A stretch of 15,394 nucleotides of DNA from an uncultured Collinsella sp. (GTDB lineage: Bacteria; Actinomycetota; Coriobacteriia; Coriobacteriales; Coriobacteriaceae): assembly GCA_900765115.1 (NCBI GenBank), contig CAAFQK010000074.1, positions 1 through 15,394 on the forward strand, given 5' to 3'. A model generated the notes under the pieces. That model saw only the letters and a program-made list of their open reading frames with translations, did not search any database and was not told the DNA's origin. The translations under genes and the position numbers were made by a program. Position 1 is the first letter of the stretch. Each line of letters starts with the position of its first letter. Below are positions 4,391-11,699 of the stretch, in pieces.

Positions 4391-6817
4391 ATGAATAAGA
4401 TCTTCGACAACAAGCAGGAGTTTACCGAGCTCTATCGCGATGCAGTCATGAGCATCAGCGGCAAGAGCGTCGAGGCCGCCAGCGACCTCGACCGCTTTAA
4501 CGCCCTGGCCAAGCTCGTGGCCGAAAAGGCCCGCACCGTTGCCACCAAGAGCGACGCCCGTGCCACCGCCGAGGGCAAGAAGCGCGTGTACTACTTCTCG
4601 ATCGAGTTTTTGATCGGTCGCCTGCTCGACAACTATCTGCTCAACTTTGGCGTGCGCGACATGGTCGCCGAGGCGCTCGACGACATGGGCTTTGACCTGT
4701 CCGTCATCGAGAACCAGGAGCCCGATCCGGCGCTGGGCAACGGTGGCCTGGGCCGTCTGGCCGCGTGCTTCCTGGATTCCATGGCAGCCGAGGGCATTGC
4801 CGGCTACGGCAACGGCATGCGCTACCGCTACGGCCTATTTAAGCAGGAGATCGTCAACGGCAGCCAGGTCGAGGCCACCGACGAGTGGCTCACCCACGGC
4901 TATCCCTGGGAGGTCCGTCGTCAGGACAAGGCCGTGACCATTAAGTTTGGTGGCCATGTTGAGGGTTTTGAGGAGAACGGCCGCACGTTCTACCGCACGG
5001 TGGACACGCAGGACATCCTGGCCGTCCCTTATGACATCCCCGTTGTGGGCTATGCCGGCGAGACCGTTAACAAGCTGCGCGTCTGGGCTGCCGAGCCGGT
5101 CGAGGAGCACTTTGACCTTGAGGCCTTCAACCGCGGTGACTATGCTCTGGCCGACGCCGAGCGCGCCGAGGCCGAGGCCATCAGCGCCATCCTCTACCCC
5201 AACGACGCCGGCGAACACGGCCGTCTGCTGCGCCTGAAGCAGGAGTACCTGTTTGTGTCGGCCGGCATCTACAGCCTGCTCGACACCTTTGAGAAGGAGC
5301 ACGGCGAGAACTGGGAGCTGCTGCCGCAGTTTGTTGCCATCCACACCAACGACACGCACCCCGCCATGTGTGGCCCCGAGCTCATGCGTATCCTCATCGA
5401 CGAGAAGAAGCTCGAGTGGGACGACGCCTGGAATATCGTGACGCAGGTCGTGAGCTACACCAACCACACCATCCTGCCCGAGGCTCTGGAGAAGTGGCCC
5501 ATTGGCACGTTCTCCAAGCTCCTCCCCCGCGTGTACCAGATCATCGACGAGATCAGCCGTCGTTGGCACGAGGCGTTCGACACCACGCAGGAAGGCTGGC
5601 AGGAGCGTCTGCGCCAGACCGCTATCCTCTGGGACGGCGAGATTCGCATGGCCAACCTGTCCGTGATCTGCAGCCACAGCGTCAACGGCGTGGCCAAGAT
5701 CCACTCCGACATCATCAAGAACATCGTGCTCAAGGACTTCTATGCCCTGACGCCCGAGAAGTTCAACAACAAGACCAACGGCATCTCGCACCGTCGCTTC
5801 TTTGCCGAGGCCAACCCCACCTATGCCAAGCTCGTGACCGAGGCCATTGGCGACGGCTGGCTGAAGGACGCCTTTGAGCTGGAGAAGCTTAAAGGTTTCC
5901 AGAACGACACCGAGTTCCTGAAGGCCGTGGGCGCCTCCAAGCGCGCTAACAAGGAGCGTCTGGCCGCCTACGTTAAGGCCGAGACCGGTCTGGTCATTGA
6001 TCCCAACACCGTCTTCGATGTTCAGGTAAAGCGCTTCCATGCCTACAAGCGCCAGCTCATGAACATCATGAAGGTGATGGACATCTACAACCGTCGCATC
6101 GCCGATCCCAACTTCCACGTGATGCCGACGACCTTCATCTTTAGCGGCAAGGCTGCCTCGAGCTACACCTTCGCCAAGGAGACCATCCGCCTCATTAACT
6201 CCGTGGCCGATGTCATCAACAACGACCCGCGCGTCAACGAGGTCATGAAGGTCTGCTTTATCCCCAACTTCCGCGTGAGCAACGCCCAGCTCATCTACCC
6301 TGCCGCCGAGATCTCGGAGCAGATCTCCACGGCCGGCAAGGAGGCCTCGGGCACGTCCAACATGAAGCTCATGATGAACGGCGCCATTACGCTGGGCACC
6401 CTCGACGGCGCCAACATCGAGATCGCCGACCTGGCCGGCCGCGAGAACGAGGCCATCTTTGGCCTGACCGCCCCCGAGGTCGAGCAGCTCTGGGCATCCA
6501 ACAGCTACTTTGCGTGGGATACCCTCAACGGCGACCGCGAGCGCCTGGGCCGCGTGATGGACGAGCTCAAGGACAACACGTTTGCCGGCCTTTCGGGCAA
6601 CTTTGAGAGCATCTACAACGAGCTCATGAACAACAACGACCCCGACCTGGTCATGGCGGACTTCCGCAGCTACGTGGATGCGTGGGAGAAGCTTACCGGC
6701 AGCTATGGCGACCAGGAGACCTGGAACCGCAAGGCCCTGCTCAACACCGCCTCGAGCGGCTGGTTCTCGAGCGACCGCACCATTCGCGAGTACCGCGACG
6801 AGATCTGGCACGCGTAA
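4391..6817 (+). CDS. glgP: Glycogen/maltodextrin phosphorylase
   Basis: GT35 phosphorylase of 808 residues, the usual family length. It releases glucose-1-phosphate from non-reducing alpha-1,4 ends using phosphate and pyridoxal phosphate. Family motifs run in order: EFLIGRLLDNYLLNFG (about 73-88), ALGNGGLGRLAACFLDS (from about 113), YGNGMRYRYGLF, the AIHTNDTHPAM block, and GTSNMKLMMNGAITLGTLDG with PLP lysine K659. No extra tail is present, unlike GlgA and GlgB. The ATG follows a clear AAAGGA site that lies within an inverted repeat. In Bacillus subtilis glgP is last in the operon; here it lies between glgB and glgC. Starch, glycogen or maltodextrin preference cannot be told from sequence. 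Confidence 0.97.
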   Translation: MNKIFDNKQEFTELYRDAVMSISGKSVEAASDLDRFNALAKLVAEKARTVATKSDARATAEGKKRVYYFSIEFLIGRLLDNYLLNFGVRDMVAEALDDMGFDLSVIENQEPDPALGNGGLGRLAACFLDSMAAEGIAGYGNGMRYRYGLFKQEIVNGSQVEATDEWLTHGYPWEVRRQDKAVTIKFGGHVEGFEENGRTFYRTVDTQDILAVPYDIPVVGYAGETVNKLRVWAAEPVEEHFDLEAFNRGDYALADAERAEAEAISAILYPNDAGEHGRLLRLKQEYLFVSAGIYSLLDTFEKEHGENWELLPQFVAIHTNDTHPAMCGPELMRILIDEKKLEWDDAWNIVTQVVSYTNHTILPEALEKWPIGTFSKLLPRVYQIIDEISRRWHEAFDTTQEGWQERLRQTAILWDGEIRMANLSVICSHSVNGVAKIHSDIIKNIVLKDFYALTPEKFNNKTNGISHRRFFAEANPTYAKLVTEAIGDGWLKDAFELEKLKGFQNDTEFLKAVGASKRANKERLAAYVKAETGLVIDPNTVFDVQVKRFHAYKRQLMNIMKVMDIYNRRIADPNFHVMPTTFIFSGKAASSYTFAKETIRLINSVADVINNDPRVNEVMKVCFIPNFRVSNAQLIYPAAEISEQISTAGKEASGTSNMKLMMNGAITLGTLDGANIEIADLAGRENEAIFGLTAPEVEQLWASNSYFAWDTLNGDRERLGRVMDELKDNTFAGLSGNFESIYNELMNNNDPDLVMADFRSYVDAWEKLTGSYGDQETWNRKALLNTASSGWFSSDRTIREYRDEIWHA

Positions 6818-6854
6818 AGGCGCGCGAGCTTCCCTATGCCAGCACGGCATTACT

Positions 6855-6885
6855 CGACGGGCGTGACGTTGCGCCGCGCCCGTCG
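6855..6885 (+). other. Strong hairpin between glgP and glgC
   Basis: Perfect 9-bp stem CGACGGGCG (6855-6863) / CGCCCGTCG (6877-6885) with a 13-nt loop. The sequence after it (CTAATGGG) has no T-run. It may be a weak terminator, a pause, or an mRNA 3'-end stabiliser partly separating glgBP from glgCD expression. Nothing else was found in the 108-bp gap apart from the glgC ribosome binding site. Confidence 0.5.
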
Positions 6886-6925
6886 CTAATGGGTTTAGGA
6901 ACATCGATGACAGAAGGAGAAATCG

Positions 6926-8074
6926 ATGAGTAAGAAAGAATGCATCGCGATGCTCCTCGCAGGAGGACAGGGCAGCCGATTGGGGGCACTCACCCAAAAG
7001 ATCGCTAAGCCGGCGGTTAGCTTTGGTGGCAAGTTCCGCATTATCGACTTTTCGCTGTCCAACTGCTCCAACTCGGGCATCGACACGGTGGGCGTTCTGA
7101 CGCAGTATCGCCCCTACCTGCTGCATGCCTATGTGGGCTCCGGCGAGGCGTGGGATCTGGACAGCCGCGACGGCGGCGTGTCGATCCTGCCGCCGTACGA
7201 GACGCAGACCGGTGGCGCCTGGTATGCGGGCACGGCCGACGCCATTACGCAGAACCTCGACTACATCAAGGCCAACGACCCCAAGTACGTCCTGATACTT
7301 TCGGGCGATCACCTGTATCGCATGGACTACCGCAAGATGCTCAAGACGCACATTGAGAACAACGCCGACCTCACGGTGAGCGTTATGCCCGTGCCGTGGG
7401 AGGAGGCCAGCCGCTTTGGCATCCTGACCACCGACCCCGAGGACGGCCGTATCACCAAGTTCACCGAGAAGCCCGATAAGCCCGATTCGAACCTCGCGTC
7501 CATGGGCATCTACATCTTCTCGGCCGACGTGCTGATCGAGGCGCTCGAAGAGGACGCTCTGGACCAGCGCTCGAGCCACGACTTTGGCAAGGACATCATC
7601 CCCAAGCTGCTCGGCGAGGGCAAGCGCCTGTACAGCTACGAGTTCCACGGCTTTTGGAAGGACGTCGGCACCATCGCCAGCTTCCACGAGACCTCGATGG
7701 ACCTGCTGGGCAACAACCCCGAGTTCGATCTGTTCGACAAGCACTTCCCCATCATGTCCAACATCACCACGCGTCCGCCGCACTACATTGGCCCGGACGG
7801 ACGCCTGGACGACTGCCTGGTCTCCAACGGCTGCAAGATCTACGGCACAGCTCGCCACTCGATCCTTTCGACCGATGTCATCATCGAGGAGCGCGCCGTG
7901 GTCGAGGACTCCGTGCTGCTGCCGGGTGCGCACGTTAAGAGCGGTGCGCACATCTGCCGCGCTATTCTGGGCGAGAACTCCACGGTCGAAGAGGGCGTGA
8001 AGCTCGGCTCTGTCGATACCACCAAGGATACGGCCGTCGTTGGAAATGACGTCGTTATCGGGAAGGGGGAATGA
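6926..8074 (+). CDS. glgC: Glucose-1-phosphate adenylyltransferase, catalytic subunit
   Basis: Makes ADP-glucose and pyrophosphate from ATP and glucose-1-phosphate, the committed step of bacterial glycogen synthesis. The 382-residue protein has an N-terminal nucleotidyltransferase fold with LAGGQGSRL (11-19), the KPAVSFGGKFRIIDFSLSN block (27-45), SGDHLYRMDY with metal-binding D128, and FTEKP with K182 at the glucose-1-phosphate site. A C-terminal left-handed beta-helix of hexapeptide-type repeats follows (about 285-382). The catalytic signature is complete. The start has a strong AGAAGGAGA site five bases upstream. glgD begins 4 bp after the stop, so the two are translationally coupled and likely made in equal amounts. 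Confidence 0.97.
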   Translation: MSKKECIAMLLAGGQGSRLGALTQKIAKPAVSFGGKFRIIDFSLSNCSNSGIDTVGVLTQYRPYLLHAYVGSGEAWDLDSRDGGVSILPPYETQTGGAWYAGTADAITQNLDYIKANDPKYVLILSGDHLYRMDYRKMLKTHIENNADLTVSVMPVPWEEASRFGILTTDPEDGRITKFTEKPDKPDSNLASMGIYIFSADVLIEALEEDALDQRSSHDFGKDIIPKLLGEGKRLYSYEFHGFWKDVGTIASFHETSMDLLGNNPEFDLFDKHFPIMSNITTRPPHYIGPDGRLDDCLVSNGCKIYGTARHSILSTDVIIEERAVVEDSVLLPGAHVKSGAHICRAILGENSTVEEGVKLGSVDTTKDTAVVGNDVVIGKGE

Positions 8075-8078
8075 TCCG

Positions 8079-9206
8079 ATGATCAATCGCAAGGCCATCG
8101 GTTATATCACCGCTAACTACTCTTCGTCCTACGGCAGCGTGCTGCTCAAGGACCGCCCCATCGCGTCCGTTCCGTTTTTGGGCCGCTACCGCCTGATCGA
8201 CTTCCCGCTGTCCAACATGATGAATGCCGGCATTAAGACCGTCGGCGTCGTCATGCCGGGCAACTACCGCTCGCTGATCGACCACGTGGGCTCGGGCAAG
8301 GACTGGGGCCTGGACCGCAAGAAGGGCGGCCTGTTCATGGTGCCCGGCAACGCGTATGGCACCACCAAGGGCGGCATGCGCTTCCTGCTGCGCGACATCA
8401 TCTCCAACAAGACGCTGTTCCAGCGCTCGGACAAGCCCTATGTTGTGATGATGGGCACCAACATCATCTTTAACATGGACCTCAACACCATCATCGAGGC
8501 GCACGAGAACTCTGGCGCCCAGATGACCGTGGTGTACTGCAAGGCTACGCGCAATGTTGATGACGAGACCAAGCTCGAGATTAACGAGAACGGCCGCCTG
8601 ACGGGCGTGAGCGCCGGCGTCGTGTACGGCGACAACGCCTCCATGGACTGCTGCATCGTCAACCGCGAGACGCTGCTCGAGATTATCGACCACTACCAGG
8701 CCGCCGACTATCTTGACCTGCTCGAGGCACTCCAGGGCGACTTTGGCAACATCGACGTGTGCAGCTACGAGTACAAGGGCGAGGTCGTGGGCGTATTTAG
8801 CGAGAAATCACTGTATCGCCGCAGCATGGACCTGCTCGACCAGACCGTCGCCGACCAGCTCTTCGATCCCGAGCGCCCGATTCTGACCAAGGCTCACGAC
8901 GTGCCGCCTTCGCGCTATGCGACCGGTAGCCACGCCTGCAACTCGATTATCTCGGCCGGCTGCATCATCAAGGGCACCGTGCGCAACTCGATCCTGTCGC
9001 GCGGCGTAGTGGTCGAGGAGGGCGCTTCGGTGACCAACTCGATCATCAACCAGAGCTGCATCATCAAGAGCGGCGCCCGCGTCGAGAATGCCATTCTGGA
9101 CAAGAACAATGTGGTCCCCACCAACACCGAGCTTCGCGGCACGCCCGAGAACATTCTGGTGCTGGGCAAGGCTCCGTTAACTTCCGACACCACCATCGTA
9201 CGTTAA
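8079..9206 (+). CDS. glgD: GlgD, non-catalytic ADP-glucose pyrophosphorylase subunit
   Basis: A 375-residue paralogue of GlgC. The fold is recognisable from GRYRLIDFPLSNMMNAGI, aligned with the GlgC sugar-nucleotide region, and from a C-terminal hexapeptide beta-helix (about 285-360). The catalytic signature is gone: GGxGxRL is replaced by NYSSSYGSVL near residue 12, and GlgC's SGDHLYRMDY is MGTNIIFNMDL here. In Firmicutes GlgD forms mixed oligomers with GlgC and raises its activity; the same role is inferred. I chose ATG at 8079 because GGGGGA (8065-8070) is at the right distance; an upstream in-frame TTG at 8040 lies inside glgC. Cys pairs such as DCC (residues about 188-190) are present without clear function. 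Confidence 0.95.
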   Translation: MINRKAIGYITANYSSSYGSVLLKDRPIASVPFLGRYRLIDFPLSNMMNAGIKTVGVVMPGNYRSLIDHVGSGKDWGLDRKKGGLFMVPGNAYGTTKGGMRFLLRDIISNKTLFQRSDKPYVVMMGTNIIFNMDLNTIIEAHENSGAQMTVVYCKATRNVDDETKLEINENGRLTGVSAGVVYGDNASMDCCIVNRETLLEIIDHYQAADYLDLLEALQGDFGNIDVCSYEYKGEVVGVFSEKSLYRRSMDLLDQTVADQLFDPERPILTKAHDVPPSRYATGSHACNSIISAGCIIKGTVRNSILSRGVVVEEGASVTNSIINQSCIIKSGARVENAILDKNNVVPTNTELRGTPENILVLGKAPLTSDTTIVR

Positions 9207-9237
9207 CGTTGGCACCGCAACATCGCTCGTAACATGT

Positions 9238-9273
9238 AGAATAGCCGCCCGGTTCTCGCCAGGCGGCTATTCT
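9238..9273 (+). other. 12-bp perfect inverted repeat between glgD and glgA
   Basis: AGAATAGCCGCC (9238-9249) and GGCGGCTATTCT (9262-9273) form an uninterrupted 12-bp stem with a 12-nt loop. No T-run follows, so termination would be inefficient at best. It ends 14 bp before the glgA ribosome binding site. A TAGAAT sequence (9237-9242) at its left edge resembles a -10 box, but TTGGCA (9209-9214) is 22 bp away, too far for a standard -35. Confidence 0.55.
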
Positions 9274-9296
9274 CGAATTGCAACATGGGAGACAAT

Positions 9297-11483
9297 ATGG
9301 CAGATTCCAGCAAAAAGATGCAGATCGTGTTTGCCTCGGCCGAGTGCGCACCGTTTGTGAAGACCGGTGGCCTGGGTGACGTGGCGGGCTCGCTGCCTGC
9401 AGCACTCGTGCGCGCCGGCGCCGAGGTTATCGTAATGGTGCCCAAGTACGCCACCATCAAGGACGAGTACAAGGCGCAGATGGAGCATTTTGCCGACTTT
9501 TACGTGAGCCTGGGCTGGCGCAATGAGTACTGCGGACTCGAGAAGCTCGAGCACGACGGCGTCACCTATATGTTCATCGACAACGAGCGCTACTTTGCGC
9601 GCGACTATCCGTACGGCTTCTTTGACGACGGTGAGCGCTTTGCGTTCTTCTCCAAGGCCATTACCGAAAGCCTGCAGCACCTGCCGGCCGGTTTTGAGTG
9701 CGACATCCTGCACTGTAACGACTGGCAGACGGCACTGGCACCCGTGTTCTTGCGCGAGTTCTACCAGGGCCTGCCGCTGTATGACCGCGTCAAGACCGTG
9801 TTCTCGATTCACAACGTGGCGTTCCAGGGCCAGTTTAGCGACACCGTGATGGAGGACATCCTGGGTGTGGCGCACATTCCGGCGGCCGCCTCGCAGCTGC
9901 GTTGCGACGCCTGTAGCATCAACTACATGCTGGGCGCCCTGCGCTATGCCGACGCCATCACCACGGTGAGCCCTACCTATGCCGACGAGATCCAGACGCC
10001 CGAATTTGGCGAGGGCCTGGACGGCGTGCTGCGGGAGCGCTCCTACGCGCTGCAGGGCATTTTGAATGGCATCGACGTCGCGGGCTTTGATCCGGCGACC
10101 GACAAGCGCATTACCGCCAACTACACGGTCGAAGACCGTTCCGGCAAGGCCGTGTGCAAGGCCAAGCTGCAGGAAGAGCTGGGGCTCGAGGTGCGTGACG
10201 ACCGTCCGCTTATGGTCATGGTCACGCGCTTGACGCGCCAGAAGGGCATGGACCTGGTCATGTACGCGCTCGACCGCATCCTGTCCGGCGGCGTGCAGGT
10301 GGCGGTGCTGGGCACCGGCGACCGCGACTACGAGGACGGCCTGCGCTATTTCCAGGACAAGTACCCCGGCACCATGGCCGCGCGCATCGAGTTCGATCCG
10401 GCGCTGTCGCAGCGTATGTATGCCGCAGCCGATATGTTCCTGATGCCTTCGAAGTTTGAACCCTGCGGCCTGTCGCAGATCATCGCCATGCGCTATGGCA
10501 CTCTGCCTATCGTACGCGAGACCGGTGGCCTGAAGGACACCGTGCAGCCGTACAACGAGTTTACCGGCGAGGGCACGGGCTTCTCGTTTACCAACTTTAA
10601 CGGCGACGAGATGGGCGACGCGGTGTTCCGCGCGGCACGCCTGTTCTGGGACAACCGCGATGCCTGGAACCAGCTGGTCACGCAGGCCATGAGCCAGGAC
10701 TTTAGCTGGACGCGCTCGGCCGACAAGTATCTGGACCTGTACTTCTTTATGCACCCGGAGATTGAGCGCCCGGCGGCGATCGTCGACGAGCCTGAGGTTG
10801 TTGCTGAGCCGGTAGCCGCAGAGGAGCCCAAGGCCGAGGAGAAGCCGGATGAAGCTGAGCCCGCAAAGGCCGAGCCTGAGGTGAAGGCTGAGGTTGCTCC
10901 TGAGCCCGAGCCTGCTGCGAAGCCTGCGGCAAAGAAGACCACGACTCGCAAGACGACAGCTAAGAAGGCTACTGCGACCAAGGCGGCGGCAACCAAAACC
11001 ACCGCTACCAAGGCAACGACCACGCGCAAGCGCACGACCGCCGCTGCCAAGAAGGCCGCCGAAGCCGAGGCTGCTCCCGAGGTAAAGGCCGAGGTCGCTA
11101 AGGCCAAGCCGGCCACCAAGGCTCCGGCAAAGACCGCTGCCAAGACCACGACCGCCAAGAAGGCCACGGTCACAAAGTCGACCAAGACCAAGGCCGCCAC
11201 GACCAAGGCAGCCGCAAAGCTGGCCACCAAGGTCGAGGAGGCGGGCGTCGAGCCCAAGACCGAAGCAGCTGTCGAGACGAAGCCCACCGCCAAGACCACC
11301 ACGCGCAAGCGCACCACGACGACGGCCAAAAAGACCACGACAAAGGCCGCAGCTACCAAGGCAGAGGCCAAGCCCGAGCCCGCCAAGGAGACTCCGGTCT
11401 CCCCCGCCGCTCCGGCAGAGAAAAAGGCCCCGTCCAAGAAGACCTCCGTTCGCAAGGCAACGGCCACCCGCAAGCGCCGCTAA
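9297..11483 (+). CDS. glgA: Glycogen synthase with a long Lys/Ala/Thr-rich C-terminal tail
   Basis: GT5 ADP-glucose glycogen synthase that adds glucose to non-reducing ends. Residues 1 to about 490 are a complete synthase: SAECAPFVKTGGLGDVAGSLP with nucleotide-sugar lysine K22, the HCNDWQT block, TVSPTYADEIQTPEFGEGLDG, VTRLTRQKGMDL, and SKFEPCGLSQ with catalytic E388 followed by RETGGLKDTV. Normal bacterial GlgA ends here. About 236 further residues follow: first a Glu/Pro/Ala stretch (about 492-540), then Lys/Ala/Thr/Arg repeats (about 541-728) with recurring TTTRKxTT and AKKxT units, resembling histone H1 or the HupB tail. ATG at 9297 is preferred over 9285 because GGGAG (9287-9291) is five bases upstream. 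It is the last gene before a terminator-like hairpin. The reading frame stays open with normal codons, so the tail is coding. Confidence 0.96.
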   Translation: MADSSKKMQIVFASAECAPFVKTGGLGDVAGSLPAALVRAGAEVIVMVPKYATIKDEYKAQMEHFADFYVSLGWRNEYCGLEKLEHDGVTYMFIDNERYFARDYPYGFFDDGERFAFFSKAITESLQHLPAGFECDILHCNDWQTALAPVFLREFYQGLPLYDRVKTVFSIHNVAFQGQFSDTVMEDILGVAHIPAAASQLRCDACSINYMLGALRYADAITTVSPTYADEIQTPEFGEGLDGVLRERSYALQGILNGIDVAGFDPATDKRITANYTVEDRSGKAVCKAKLQEELGLEVRDDRPLMVMVTRLTRQKGMDLVMYALDRILSGGVQVAVLGTGDRDYEDGLRYFQDKYPGTMAARIEFDPALSQRMYAAADMFLMPSKFEPCGLSQIIAMRYGTLPIVRETGGLKDTVQPYNEFTGEGTGFSFTNFNGDEMGDAVFRAARLFWDNRDAWNQLVTQAMSQDFSWTRSADKYLDLYFFMHPEIERPAAIVDEPEVVAEPVAAEEPKAEEKPDEAEPAKAEPEVKAEVAPEPEPAAKPAAKKTTTRKTTAKKATATKAAATKTTATKATTTRKRTTAAAKKAAEAEAAPEVKAEVAKAKPATKAPAKTAAKTTTAKKATVTKSTKTKAATTKAAAKLATKVEEAGVEPKTEAAVETKPTAKTTTRKRTTTTAKKTTTKAAATKAEAKPEPAKETPVSPAAPAEKKAPSKKTSVRKATATRKRR

Positions 11484-11517
11484 TCCAGACGATCCAAAAC
11501 CTAATCAAACCCTATGC

Positions 11518-11546
11518 AAGGGGCGCTCCAACCGGGCGCCCCTTCT
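11518..11546 (+). terminator. Terminator-like hairpin after glgA
   Basis: AAGGGGCGC (11518-11526) pairs with GCGCCCCTT (11536-11544) in a 9-bp stem with a 9-nt loop. It is followed by a T-rich but interrupted TCTCTGT. The position, 34 bp after the glgA stop and before a new promoter, fits the end of the glgB-glgA transcription unit. Confidence 0.65.
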
Positions 11547-11556
11547 CTGTAGGTAG

Positions 11557-11600
11557 TTGGTAAAACGATTTTCTAGGACAACCGTTCGCCGATGGTAAAC
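11557..11600. promoter_or_regulatory. TGGTAAAAC elements upstream of the GH13-GH77 gene
   Basis: TTGGTAAAAC (11557-11566) and TGGTAAAC (11593-11600) repeat the elements found between the HAD gene and glgB. The second ends 8 bp before the candidate -35 box, a position suited to activation. The first extends on the complementary strand to AAAATCGTTTTACCAA, nearly identical to 1742-1757. Confidence 0.55.
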
Positions 11601-11608
11601 GGATGTTG

Positions 11609-11638
11609 TTTATACAGCCTGTGTGCAACAGATATACT
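11609..11638 (+). promoter_or_regulatory. Promoter of the GH13-GH77 gene
   Basis: TATACT (11633-11638) matches five of six -10 positions. TTTATA (11609-11614) lies 18 bp upstream as a four-of-six -35. Transcription would begin near 11645, giving a leader of about 55 nt. Confidence 0.6.
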
Positions 11639-11658
11639 TACATCCTGTGCGTAAAGCC

Positions 11659-11676
11659 CATGGCCAGCAGGCCATG
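11659..11676 (+). other. Hairpin in the leader of the GH13-GH77 gene
   Basis: CATGGCC and GGCCATG form a perfect 7-bp stem with an AGCA tetraloop, ending 23 bp before the start codon. It may affect mRNA stability or ribosome loading. The gene has no strong Shine-Dalgarno, so leader structure may matter more than usual. Confidence 0.4.
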
Positions 11677-11699
11677 ATTCTATTGAACTGGACCGTACT

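Noticed and set aside
4835..8098. A 1087-codon minus-strand frame opposite glgP, glgC and the glgP-glgC gap
   Set aside because: It spans two certain plus-strand genes and their spacer, has low-complexity Val/Leu/Gly/Asp/His composition typical of the antisense of GC-rich codons, and shows no domain or ribosome binding site.
9267..10754. A 495-codon minus-strand frame opposite glgA
   Set aside because: It is an antisense shadow with His/Val/Arg/Gln-rich low-complexity sequence and no start signal.
10493..11473. A 326-codon minus-strand frame rich in Ala/Val, looking like membrane segments
   Set aside because: The hydrophobic look comes from reverse-complementing Lys/Ala/Thr codons of the GlgA tail (AAG to CTT, GCC to GGC and so on). 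There is no independent evidence of a membrane protein.
10900..11480. The GlgA tail as a separate histone-like gene
   Set aside because: It has no internal start with a ribosome binding site and no stop between it and the synthase domain; the frame is continuous.
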